A DNA stretch of 5,882 nucleotides from Rickettsiales bacterium (GTDB lineage: Bacteria; Pseudomonadota; Alphaproteobacteria; TMED109; TMED131): the NCBI GenBank assembly GCA_002690625.1, contig NZFJ01000060.1:1840-7721 (forward strand). The letters run 5' to 3'. The translations under genes were made by a program, and so were the position numbers. This document shows positions 1-5,882 of the stretch, one piece after another; position 1 is the first letter of the stretch, and each line of letters opens with the position of its first letter. The notes below the pieces were generated by a model that saw nothing but the letters and a program-made list of their open reading frames with translations, did no database searches and was not told the origin of the DNA.

Positions 1-1
1 C

Positions 2-319
2 CTTCCAATACAGCCAGAAAGTGTTCCAATTAATCAATTAATAAAAATTCCTGGTACACCTCTAGAAAATGCTGAAGATATAGAACCAATTGAATTAATA
101 AAAATTATAGCTGTTGCTAGGATTTTAATGCCTAAATCGTACGTAAGACTTTCGGCAGGAAGAACTGAAATGTCTGACTCTACGCAAGCACTTGCATATT
201 TGGCAGGAGCAAACTCTATTTTTCAAGGAGACGTTTTATTAACTGCTGACAACCCAGAAAAGAATAAAGATGATGCTCTTTTTAAAAAATTAGGGATTGT
301 TTCTGAAAAGCATGCATAA
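2..319 (+). CDS. bioB: Biotin synthase BioB, C-terminal part (5' end outside window)
   Basis: The open frame enters from the left edge and gives 105 residues before TAA at 317-319. BioB is a radical-SAM enzyme of the cytosol that inserts sulfur into dethiobiotin, the last step of biotin synthesis. The visible part carries family hallmarks in order: a PESVPIN block, a GTPLEN block, AVARILMP, then SYVRLSAGR and [11 protein letters not shown]. The arginine of YVRLSAG (codon 146-148) matches the unusual Arg ligand of the [2Fe-2S] cluster known in E. coli BioB. The CxxxCxxC radical-SAM motif and the cluster cysteines lie upstream of the window. The protein ends about nine residues after the conserved KKLG, so its tail is shorter than in E. 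coli; short tails occur in other BioB proteins. Its last 8 bases overlap the bioA ATG, which suggests coupled translation. Identity is near certain. Confidence 0.95.
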   Translation, partial: LPIQPESVPINQLIKIPGTPLENAEDIEPIELIKIIAVARILMPKSYVRLSAGRTEMSDSTQALAYLAGANSIFQGDVLLTADNPEKNKDDALFKKLGIVSEKHA

Positions 320-1301
320 AAACCTTAAAGCTTTATGGTTGCCTTATACGCAAATGAGCAATATAGGCAATGTTCCTAAAGCACTAAAAACAAGTAAAAA
401 TAAAATTTATCTTGATAACGGAAATTATCTTCTTGATGGGATATCCTCTTGGTGGACAGCATGTCATGGATATAATAATGCTTACATAAGAAAAAAAGTA
501 ATCAATCAACTGAATATAATGCCTCATATTATGTTTGGTGGTTTAGTTCATGATCAAGCTATAACATTATCAAAGAGATTAATAAATATACTAAACAATG
601 AACTTAAAAAGGTTTTTTTTTCTGACTCAGGATCTGTATCAGTAGAAATAGCCTTAAAAATGTCCATACAATATTGGATAAATAAAGGTCAAAAAAAAAA
701 GACAAAATTTGTTTTTTTTAAAAATGGTTATCATGGTGATACTGCAGCTACTATGTCTATTTGTGATCCAGATGAAGGAATGCACTCAATTTTTAAAGGA
801 CATTTAAAAAAAAATTATATGCTTAATCTTCCTGAAAACAATGAAGATAAAAATAAGTTTGAAAACTTTATAAAAAAAAATGAAGATAAAATAGCTGCAA
901 TTATAGTTGAACCACTAGTGCAAAGTGCTGGAGGAATGAAATTTCATTCTATTAACACTTTAAATTTTATAGATAAAATTAGAAATAAAAAAAGGATGTT
1001 ATTAATTTATGATGAGATAGCTACGGGTTTTTATAGAACAGGCTCAATGTTTGCGTTTCAGCAAACTAAAACTATTCCAGATATATTATGTATAGGAAAA
1101 GCTCTTACGGGTGGTTTTATGAGTCTAGCAGCTACTATTGCAAATGAAAAAATCTTTAACGCTTTTTTGAGTAAAAAAAAAGGTAAAGAATTTATGCATG
1201 GACCAACCTATATGGCAAACCCTTTATCATGTTCTGCTGCAAATGCCTCTTTAGATATTTTTAGAAAAAAAAAATTTTACAGTTATCGTAAAAAGAATTG
1301 A
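312..1301 (+). CDS. bioA: BioA N-terminal reading frame (329 codons, ends early)
   Basis: This is the part of bioA translated if no frame correction occurs. It holds the N-terminal substrate region, the PLP-binding core and Lys263. After residue 318 it reads out of frame from the A tract ([11 protein letters not shown]) and stops at TGA 1299-1301. It lacks the last roughly 100 residues, including Arg383 and the small C-terminal domain of fold-type I aminotransferases, so on its own it should be inactive. The ATG overlaps the bioB stop by 8 bases. No good Shine-Dalgarno is placed for it: GGGA at 293-296 is too far from ATG 312 and directly abuts TTG 297. Confidence 0.8.
   Translation: MHKNLKALWLPYTQMSNIGNVPKALKTSKNKIYLDNGNYLLDGISSWWTACHGYNNAYIRKKVINQLNIMPHIMFGGLVHDQAITLSKRLINILNNELKKVFFSDSGSVSVEIALKMSIQYWINKGQKKKTKFVFFKNGYHGDTAATMSICDPDEGMHSIFKGHLKKNYMLNLPENNEDKNKFENFIKKNEDKIAAIIVEPLVQSAGGMKFHSINTLNFIDKIRNKKRMLLIYDEIATGFYRTGSMFAFQQTKTIPDILCIGKALTGGFMSLAATIANEKIFNAFLSKKKGKEFMHGPTYMANPLSCSAANASLDIFRKKKFYSYRKKN
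1265..1274 (+). other. A10 homopolymer: frameshift or slippage site in bioA
   Basis: Ten consecutive A follow TTTAG. With ten A the frame reads R-K-K-K-F-Y-S-Y and ends at TGA 1299. With nine A it reads [16 protein letters not shown] and runs to the true end at 1581. The needed correction is loss of one base or gain of two. A -1 ribosomal shift, the usual event on A-rich slippery heptamers, would instead stop at TAA 1289-1291, so that mechanism is not productive here. RNA polymerase slippage on poly(A), reported to rescue genes in AT-rich endosymbionts such as Buchnera and Blochmannia, would produce some correct mRNA. A homopolymer sequencing error is the simplest alternative. Confidence 0.8.
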
Positions 1302-1308
1302 AAATATT

Positions 1309-1581
1309 ATGAACTCTAATTTAAAAAAATTTATTATTTTTAAACAAGTTAAAGATATAAGAGTTAAGGGAGCTATTGGGGTAATAGAAGTATTTAAATT
1401 AACTAATGAAAGAAAAGAATGGATAAAAAAGGAATTTATTAAAAATAAAGTCTGGTTAAGGCCTTTAAGAAATGTAATATATTTTATGCCTCCTTTATCA
1501 ACTTCTGAGAAAGATCTTAAGATCATGATTGAAGTAACATACAAAGTTTTTAAAAAATGGGAAAAAATTGAAAAAAAATAA
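1309..1581 (+). CDS. bioA: BioA C-terminal reading frame (90 codons from first ATG)
   Basis: This frame continues the BioA homology after the break. The first ATG is at 1309, but the homologous reading begins directly after the A tract ([13 protein letters not shown]), showing that 1309 is an internal methionine and not a true start. It contains KGAIGVIE, VWLRPL and IYFMPPL, which match the C-terminal domain of BioA (VLGAIGVVE, VWIRPF and IYLMPP in E. coli). No Shine-Dalgarno sequence precedes 1309. A separately translated fragment is improbable. Its end overlaps the CoA-transferase start by 14 bases. Confidence 0.75.
   Translation: MNSNLKKFIIFKQVKDIRVKGAIGVIEVFKLTNERKEWIKKEFIKNKVWLRPLRNVIYFMPPLSTSEKDLKIMIEVTYKVFKKWEKIEKK
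1559..1562 (+). promoter_or_regulatory. Weak ribosome-binding site supporting a TTG start of the CoA-transferase
   Basis: GGGA ends five bases before TTG 1568. There is no in-frame ATG between here and the conserved PLSGLLVLDLTRVLAGPY segment, and the ATG at 1590 is in another frame. TTG 1568 is therefore the best available start. The site is weak and inside bioA, so initiation probably depends on ribosomes finishing bioA. Confidence 0.4.
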
Positions 1582-2734
1582 ACAAAAAAATGGTCCTTTA
1601 AGTGGTCTTTTAGTTTTAGATTTAACTCGTGTTCTGGCTGGTCCATACTCAACAATGGTTTTAAGTGATTTAGGTGCTAGAGTTATTAAGGTAGAACCTC
1701 CTAATGGCGATGATGCTAGAAAGTTTGGTCCTTTTATAAAAAAAAAATCAACTTACTTTTCTTCATTAAATAGAGACAAGGAATCTATAAAACTTGATAT
1801 CAAAAAAACAAAACAAAAAAACATATTTTTAGAACTTCTTAAACATGCAGACATTCTAGTAGAGAACTATAGGCCAGGTACTATGGAAAAATTAGGAATA
1901 AGCTCAAAAAAACTTTTAAAAAAATATCCTAAGCTAATAATAGCATCCTGTTCTGGTTTTGGACAAACAGGACCCTGGGCTAATAAACCTGCCTATGATG
2001 TTGTAGTCCAGGCACTAGGAGGAATAATGAGCCTTACGGGATATGAAGGGCAAGAACCAGTTAGGGTTGGAAGCTCTATTGGAGATATATGTGCAGGATT
2101 ATTTACAACAATAGGTATTCAAGCTGCTATAATAAATAGGAACAAAACTGGTAAAGGCAATATAGTTGATGTATCTATGCTAGACTGCCAAATTGCAATA
2201 CTTGAAAATGCTGTGTCTAGATATTTTTGTGACAGAAAACCTCCTAAAAAGCTTGGATCTAGGCATCCTTCAATTTGTCCATTTGAAGCATTTAAATGTA
2301 AAGATAATTACATAGTAATCGCAGCAGGAAATAATCAATTATTTGATAAACTCTGTAAATGCTTGGATGCAAATAATATACTTGATAATAATCTTTTTAA
2401 AACCAATGATAAAAGATTAAAAAATGCGGATAAATTGAAAATATATATAGAAGATATTTTAAAAAATAATAATTCGTCTTACTGGATAAAAAAATTAGAA
2501 AAAGATGGTATTCCTGTTGGCAAGGTAAATAATATAAAAGACGCTATAAATTTAGAACAAATTAAATCTAGAAATATGATAGTTAATATTAAAGAAAAAG
2601 GTGTTACTAAGTTACAAGTTGCAGGTAATCCTATTAAAATTTCAGGTTTTAAAGATACAATTATTAGAAAAGAGGCTCCAGATTTAGACTTTGATAAAGA
2701 CAAAATATTAAGAGAATTCAAAATTAAAGTTTAG
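1568..2734 (+). CDS. CaiB/BaiF family (class III) CoA-transferase, SUGCT-like
   Basis: This 388-residue cytosolic protein moves CoA between an acyl-CoA and a free acid by way of an enzyme-bound aspartyl anhydride. The length is normal for the family (about 380-450). The N-terminal core has LDLTRVLAGPYSTM (17-30), DLGARVIKVEPP (34-45), NRDKESI (68-74), ADILVENYRPG (94-104) and GFGQTGPWA (130-138). Asp144 in PAYDVVVQALGG is the expected catalytic aspartate. The later KTGKGNIVDVSM and YIVIAAGNNQLFDKLC blocks, and GIPVGKVNNIKDA (314-326), resemble human SUGCT, which uses succinyl-CoA to activate glutarate and hydroxymethylglutarate. This suggests a dicarboxylic or similar acid as acceptor, but substrate cannot be read from sequence. 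It starts with TTG inside bioA (14-base overlap) and ends one base before the permease ATG, so it is embedded in an operon. An A10 tract at 1738-1747 is in frame here. Family assignment is firm; the substrate is inferred. Confidence 0.9.
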   Translation: MKKNKQKNGPLSGLLVLDLTRVLAGPYSTMVLSDLGARVIKVEPPNGDDARKFGPFIKKKSTYFSSLNRDKESIKLDIKKTKQKNIFLELLKHADILVENYRPGTMEKLGISSKKLLKKYPKLIIASCSGFGQTGPWANKPAYDVVVQALGGIMSLTGYEGQEPVRVGSSIGDICAGLFTTIGIQAAIINRNKTGKGNIVDVSMLDCQIAILENAVSRYFCDRKPPKKLGSRHPSICPFEAFKCKDNYIVIAAGNNQLFDKLCKCLDANNILDNNLFKTNDKRLKNADKLKIYIEDILKNNNSSYWIKKLEKDGIPVGKVNNIKDAINLEQIKSRNMIVNIKEKGVTKLQVAGNPIKISGFKDTIIRKEAPDLDFDKDKILREFKIKV

Positions 2735-2735
2735 C

Positions 2736-4568
2736 ATGTTAATTGAAAACCTAGCACCTATATTAATCATTATAATTGGAGTAATAGCTTTAATTTTTTT
2801 GGTTTTAGATAAATATCCTATAGAAACAGTTTCAATTTGCTTGCTATCTGCTTTAATTATAGCCTATCTAATTTTACCTGATAACAATATACCCTCACTA
2901 AAAGAATTATTATCTGGTTTTTCAAACCCTGGGCTAATTACTGTTTTATCCTTGCTTGTAATGGCAGAAGGTTTAGTTGCAGCGGGTGTAATAAATTATT
3001 TAGCTAACCTTTTTGAAACTGAAAAATCATATCATCCAACAATATTATTAAGTGTAATTTTAATCGTAGTAGCTTTACTAAGCTCAGTAATGAATAATAC
3101 TCCTATAGTTGTAATGTTCATACCATTAATTGCTGCACTTAGTGAGAGACATGGCATAGATACCAGAAAAACCTTTTTACCTTTGTCTTATATTAGTATG
3201 TTAGGAGGTATGACAACTTTAATGGGTTCTAGTACTAACCTTATAGGTGCTGGAATATCTATTGATTACGGTATACAACAAATAGGCATGCTTGATATAT
3301 CAATACCTGCATTAATAATTGCATTACCTTGTATAGTTTTTGTCATGTATATTATGCCATTAATATTACCTAAGCAAAAATCATATAAAAGTTTATTTTC
3401 TAGAGATGCTAGACAATTTCTAGCAGAAATAGAAATAGAACCTAATTCTAAACTTTTAGGAGTTAATTTAAAAGAAAACTCAATTAAAGAATTAGCTAAC
3501 AGTAACATTCTTTTTGTACAAAGAGGAGAACATGCTTTCTATCCTCCTTTAGAAAAGTTAAGTTTGAGGGTTGGAGATATTATTGTTTTAGCGGCAACAA
3601 GAAAATCACTTGAAAGAGCAATGCAAGAACTTGGGGACCAAATACACCCTCACCTTACTAAAGAACCTGGTGATAAATTAGAAGATGCTGGGGAATACTT
3701 ATCAAAAGATGCCAGAGTACTTGCTGAAGTTTTAATAGCTCCTAGATCTGAGATGATAGGAAAAGATTTAGAACAAATACGTTTCAGAAACTTTACTAGT
3801 TGCATTGTTTTAGGGCTTTTAAGAAGATCGCGGATGCTTAAAGATAGAATTACTGAAATACCTCTATTAGCAGGTGATGTACTTTTAGTACAAGGTTCTG
3901 AAATTGGAATTTCTAACCTTAAACAAAACTCTGATGTAGTTTTGATTGATTGGTCTAAAAAATATTTGCCACAAAAAAGTAAATTGTTGGGAGCAATCAT
4001 TATTTTTTTAGTTACTATATTTAGCGCTGCAACAGGTTTAGTAGAATTAACTACAGCTTCGATTATAGGGGCAACATCCATGGTGGCTTTTAAAATTTTA
4101 TCAATTAACAGAGCGTCAACTGCAATAGATAGAAGAATTTTTATTACAATTGCCTGTATGTTAGCTTATGGTTCTGCTCTCCAAAGTTCAGGAGCAGCCC
4201 AGTTAATAGTTCAAAACCTATTAGTTTTGATAGAAGGACAATCAAACTCCTTTATCTTATGTGCATTATTTATTCTTATTACTTTATTTACTAATCTACT
4301 TACAAATAATGCTGCTGTTATAGTATTTATGCCTATTTCAATAAACCTTGCATATGCATTAAATTTAGACCCTTTTCCTTTTATCATTACAGTAATTCTA
4401 GCAGCAAATATGTCTTTTTTAACTCCTTTTGGTTATCAGACTAATCTGTTAGTAATGGCACCAGGACAATACAAGTTTCTAGATTATATCAAATGCGGAG
4501 TTCCTTTAACCTTGCTAAGTTGGATAATTTTTATATTATTTATACCTAAGTATTTTAATTTAAATTAA
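2736..4568 (+). CDS. SLC13/DASS-type permease with two RCK_C (TrkA_C) domains
   Basis: This 610-residue inner-membrane protein belongs to the sodium:dicarboxylate/sulfate symporter superfamily. Hydrophobic segments occupy about 5-212 and 416-605, separated by a soluble region at about 222-405. That region holds two RCK_C domains (about 225-300 and 322-400), each with the leucine-rich pattern ending in a glycine-aspartate turn (LRVGDIIVL, LLAGDVLLV). The two membrane halves repeat each other: NNTPIVVMFIP (120-130) matches NNAAVIVFMP (524-533), and the SSTN substrate/Na+ motif (165-168) matches PFGYQTN (564-570). The ending MAPGQYKFLDYIKCGVPL is typical of the RCK_C-bearing subgroup, which includes algal and cyanobacterial sulfate transporters. 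The substrate could be sulfate or a carboxylate. The CoA-transferase upstream hints at an organic acid, but that is only context. The ATG lies one base after the preceding stop without a clear Shine-Dalgarno sequence, so translation is probably coupled. Confidence 0.9.
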   Translation: MLIENLAPILIIIIGVIALIFLVLDKYPIETVSICLLSALIIAYLILPDNNIPSLKELLSGFSNPGLITVLSLLVMAEGLVAAGVINYLANLFETEKSYHPTILLSVILIVVALLSSVMNNTPIVVMFIPLIAALSERHGIDTRKTFLPLSYISMLGGMTTLMGSSTNLIGAGISIDYGIQQIGMLDISIPALIIALPCIVFVMYIMPLILPKQKSYKSLFSRDARQFLAEIEIEPNSKLLGVNLKENSIKELANSNILFVQRGEHAFYPPLEKLSLRVGDIIVLAATRKSLERAMQELGDQIHPHLTKEPGDKLEDAGEYLSKDARVLAEVLIAPRSEMIGKDLEQIRFRNFTSCIVLGLLRRSRMLKDRITEIPLLAGDVLLVQGSEIGISNLKQNSDVVLIDWSKKYLPQKSKLLGAIIIFLVTIFSAATGLVELTTASIIGATSMVAFKILSINRASTAIDRRIFITIACMLAYGSALQSSGAAQLIVQNLLVLIEGQSNSFILCALFILITLFTNLLTNNAAVIVFMPISINLAYALNLDPFPFIITVILAANMSFLTPFGYQTNLLVMAPGQYKFLDYIKCGVPLTLLSWIIFILFIPKYFNLN

Positions 4569-4575
4569 AAAATAT

Positions 4576-4582
4576 AAAGGAG
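4576..4582 (+). promoter_or_regulatory. Strong Shine-Dalgarno sequence for the TRAP binding protein
   Basis: AAAGGAG lies seven bases before ATG 4590 in the 21-base gap after the permease stop. It is the best ribosome-binding site in the window; the upstream genes rely on weak sites and overlaps. This fits a solute-binding protein that must be made in excess over its membrane partners. Confidence 0.85.
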
Positions 4583-4589
4583 AAAAAAA

Positions 4590-5717
4590 ATGACCTCTAA
4601 AAAAATTACGAGAAGAAATATACTAAAAGCTACTGGTATAGTGGCTGCTTCAAGTTTAATTTCAGCATGTAATAATGGAGGTACTCCCGATAAGCCTAAG
4701 AAGTCTACTAACATCTCTCAAAAATCTATAGAATGGAAAATGGTAACTACTTGGCCTAAAAACTTTCCCGGGTTAGGAACTGGAGCACAAAGAATAGCAG
4801 ATAATATTACAGAGATGTCTAATAAAAAAATAACAATTAAGTTGTTTGCTGCTGGAGAACTAGTTCCAGCCTTTGAATGTTTTGATGCCGTAAGAGAAAA
4901 TAAAGCTCAAATGTTTCATGCAAGTCCATATTATTGGATTAATAAAAATAAATCGATGCCATTTTTTGGAGCTGTGCCTGGAGGCGTAACTGCTCAAGAG
5001 CATAATGCATGGATCAATTATGCTGGAGGACAAAAATTATGGGATAAATTATATTCTGATTTTGGATTAAAACCTTTTATGGGTGGAAACTCAGGCACTC
5101 AAATGGGGGGATGGTTTTTAAAAGAAATAAATAGTATTGAAGACTTTAAAGGCCTTAAGATGAGAATTCCAGGTTTAGCTGCTGAAGTTCTGAATAGAAT
5201 GGGAGGTACTGCAGTTGCTCTTCCCGGAGGAGAAATTATGCCTTCTCTTCAATCTGGTGCAATAGATGCAACAGAATGGGTAGGACCATGGAACGACCTC
5301 GCTTTTGGCTTTTATAAAATTACTAAATTTTATTATGGTCCAGGATTTCATGAACCGAGCTCTTGCTTAGAATGTTCTATTAATCTTGATGCCTACAATT
5401 CTTTAGATAATGATTTAAAAAGTATAATTAAAACTGCATGTGAGGCAGAAAATAATAGAATGATATCGGAATTTACTGCTGCTAATATTGAAGCTCAAAA
5501 AAAATTAGTTGAACAACATAATGTTTTAATTAGAAATTTTCCTCAAGATGTTTTTAACCTCATGTTGAAACTGTCGAAAGAAGTTGTTTCCGAGACAGCC
5601 TCAGAAGGAAAGATTAATAAAGAAATTTATAATAGTTGGGAATCTTTTAAAAATAATGCCCGCCTAAGATCACCATTTGATGAACACGGCTATACAAACT
5701 TAAGTAGTAAGGGTTAA
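4590..5717 (+). CDS. TRAP transporter substrate-binding protein, DctP/TakP-like, predicted Tat lipoprotein
   Basis: This 375-residue periplasmic receptor captures an organic acid and delivers it to a TRAP membrane complex (DctQ/DctM type). The N-terminus has a twin-arginine motif (TRRNILK, 7-13), a short hydrophobic stretch and a lipobox ISAC with Cys27. It is therefore predicted to be exported folded and anchored as a lipoprotein, followed by a flexible G/P/K-rich linker to about residue 45. The mature part begins WKMVTTWPKNFPGLGTGA and contains AAGELVPAFE (87-96), QMGGW (171-175), LKMRIPG (189-195, Arg192 the conserved carboxylate-binding arginine of TRAP receptors) and DATEWVGPW (226-234, Trp230). 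The last two resemble TakP of Rhodobacter, which binds 2-oxo acids, so pyruvate-like or related keto acids are plausible ligands. Length is family-normal. No membrane-subunit genes follow on this strand: the next gene converges, so the partner complex must lie elsewhere or outside the window. Confidence 0.93.
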   Translation: MTSKKITRRNILKATGIVAASSLISACNNGGTPDKPKKSTNISQKSIEWKMVTTWPKNFPGLGTGAQRIADNITEMSNKKITIKLFAAGELVPAFECFDAVRENKAQMFHASPYYWINKNKSMPFFGAVPGGVTAQEHNAWINYAGGQKLWDKLYSDFGLKPFMGGNSGTQMGGWFLKEINSIEDFKGLKMRIPGLAAEVLNRMGGTAVALPGGEIMPSLQSGAIDATEWVGPWNDLAFGFYKITKFYYGPGFHEPSSCLECSINLDAYNSLDNDLKSIIKTACEAENNRMISEFTAANIEAQKKLVEQHNVLIRNFPQDVFNLMLKLSKEVVSETASEGKINKEIYNSWESFKNNARLRSPFDEHGYTNLSSKG

Positions 5718-5881
5718 TAAAAAATATTTTTTTTATTAGTTTTTATATAAAACATTAAAGCTATTGGTATTATAACAGTCCACATGCTTATATAAGATAA
5801 TTTATTTATCGACATGATAAGACTTTCTCTATCGGTATATAAATAAAATAAAAAATTATCTTTTTCTATTAATGTAAAATT
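5714..5881 (-). CDS. C-terminal end of an unidentified protein with a terminal membrane segment
   Basis: On the minus strand an open frame enters from the right edge and runs 55 codons to TAA at 5716-5714. It was found by hand translation. At this base composition a chance run of this length without a stop is unlikely (my rough estimate is below 1%). The peptide reads NFTLIEKDNF and so on, with a polar part (DRES), then a hydrophobic segment (YISMWTVIIPIALMFYI, residues 30-46) and a lysine/asparagine tail (KTNKKN), as expected for a C-terminal transmembrane helix with a cytoplasmic positive end. I do not recognise the family; it does not resemble the ends of DctM or DctQ. Its stop codon shares TTAA with the stop of the TRAP gene, so the two genes converge with a 4-base overlap. 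The alternative is spacer that is open by chance. Confidence 0.5.
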   Translation of the reverse strand, partial: NFTLIEKDNFLFYLYTDRESLIMSINKLSYISMWTVIIPIALMFYIKTNKKNIFY

Positions 5882-5882
5882 T

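Larger units (their letters stand above)
312..1581 (+). pseudogene. bioA: Adenosylmethionine-8-amino-7-oxononanoate aminotransferase BioA, whole gene with one frameshift
   Basis: BioA is a cytosolic PLP enzyme that moves an amino group from S-adenosylmethionine to KAPA, giving DAPA in biotin synthesis. Two adjacent frames together cover the entire family. With one A removed from the 10-A run at 1265-1274 they join as a 422-residue protein; E. coli BioA has 429. Landmarks in the composite: LWLPYTQM (8-15), DGISSWW (42-48), SDSGSVS (104-110), GYHGD (139-143), YDEIATGF (233-240), GKALTGG with the PLP lysine at 263, [10 protein letters not shown] (296-305), then after the break KGAIGVIE (352-359) and WLRP with Arg383, which aligns with the substrate-carboxylate Arg391 of E. 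coli. I chose ATG 312 because [15 protein letters not shown] suits the family; a TTG at 297 is in frame and would add five residues. Everything else is conserved, so an assembly error, a very recent mutation or slippage rescue is likelier than an old pseudogene. Confidence 0.85.

Noticed and set aside
1265..1309. Programmed -1 ribosomal frameshifting at the A10 tract
   Set aside because: The -1 frame reaches TAA at 1289-1291. Restoring BioA needs +1 or -2, so the classic A-rich slippery-heptamer mechanism does not fit.
1251..1655. 134-codon open frame on the minus strand across the end of bioA and start of the CoA-transferase
   Set aside because: It lies opposite strongly conserved BioA and CaiB coding sequence, is mostly F/L/I/S residues from complementing lysine-rich codons, and shows no recognisable domain.
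2479..2721. 80-codon minus-strand open frame in the CoA-transferase gene
   Set aside because: It is fully antisense to conserved SUGCT-like sequence and has no independent support. The similar 80-codon frame at 3266-3508 is rejected for the same reason.
3650..4081. 143-codon open frame on the minus strand inside the permease gene
   Set aside because: It is antisense to the second RCK_C domain and following helix of a well-conserved permease, with no family resemblance or ribosome site. It is an antisense shadow.
4512..4539. Promoter-like pair TTGCTA and TATTAT, 16 bases apart, about 50 bases before the TRAP gene
   Set aside because: Such matches are expected by chance at this A+T content, and the bases encode the last conserved helix of the permease. 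A promoter here is possible but not supported enough to list.
5719..5734. A6-TA-T8 run after the TRAP gene as an intrinsic terminator
   Set aside because: The inverted repeat has no G-C pairs, so the hairpin would be very weak, and it overlaps the minus-strand frame. Only transcript-end mapping could support it.

Overview
The window is AT-rich (roughly 30% G+C by eye), with long A and T homopolymers, lysine/asparagine/isoleucine-rich proteins, almost no intergenic DNA and several overlapping genes. This fits a proteobacterium with a compact, low-G+C genome, such as a streamlined free-living marine lineage. The families point to alpha- or gammaproteobacteria, but I cannot decide between them from sequence alone.

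Layout, plus strand: (1) the 3' end of bioB (biotin synthase), whose stop overlaps (2) bioA (8-amino-7-oxononanoate aminotransferase). bioA is split into two frames by one surplus A in a 10-A tract at 1265-1274. Removing one A restores a normal 422-residue enzyme. (3) A CaiB/BaiF (class III) CoA-transferase, most like the SUGCT (dicarboxylate/HMG CoA-transferase) subgroup, starts at a TTG inside the 3' end of bioA. (4) One base further on is a 610-residue SLC13/DASS-type permease carrying two RCK_C (TrkA_C) domains. (5) After a 21-base gap with a strong Shine-Dalgarno sequence comes a TakP-like TRAP substrate-binding protein with a twin-arginine signal and a lipobox. On the minus strand, (6) the C-terminal 55 codons of an unidentified membrane protein converge on the TRAP gene, and the two stop codons share a TTAA tetranucleotide.

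Genes 1-4 are packed as one co-directional, probably translationally coupled unit. Gene 5 has its own ribosome site and may be read from the same transcript. bioB and bioA give two of the four late steps of biotin synthesis. The CoA-transferase and the two transport components suggest uptake and CoA activation of small (di)carboxylic acids. A link between the halves, for example supply of a pimeloyl-type precursor, is possible but speculative.

Most of the window is ordinary metabolism and transport. The main item needing explanation is the bioA frame break. I see no RNA gene, CRISPR array, insertion sequence or clear new system. No stretch over 300 bases lacks a gene.
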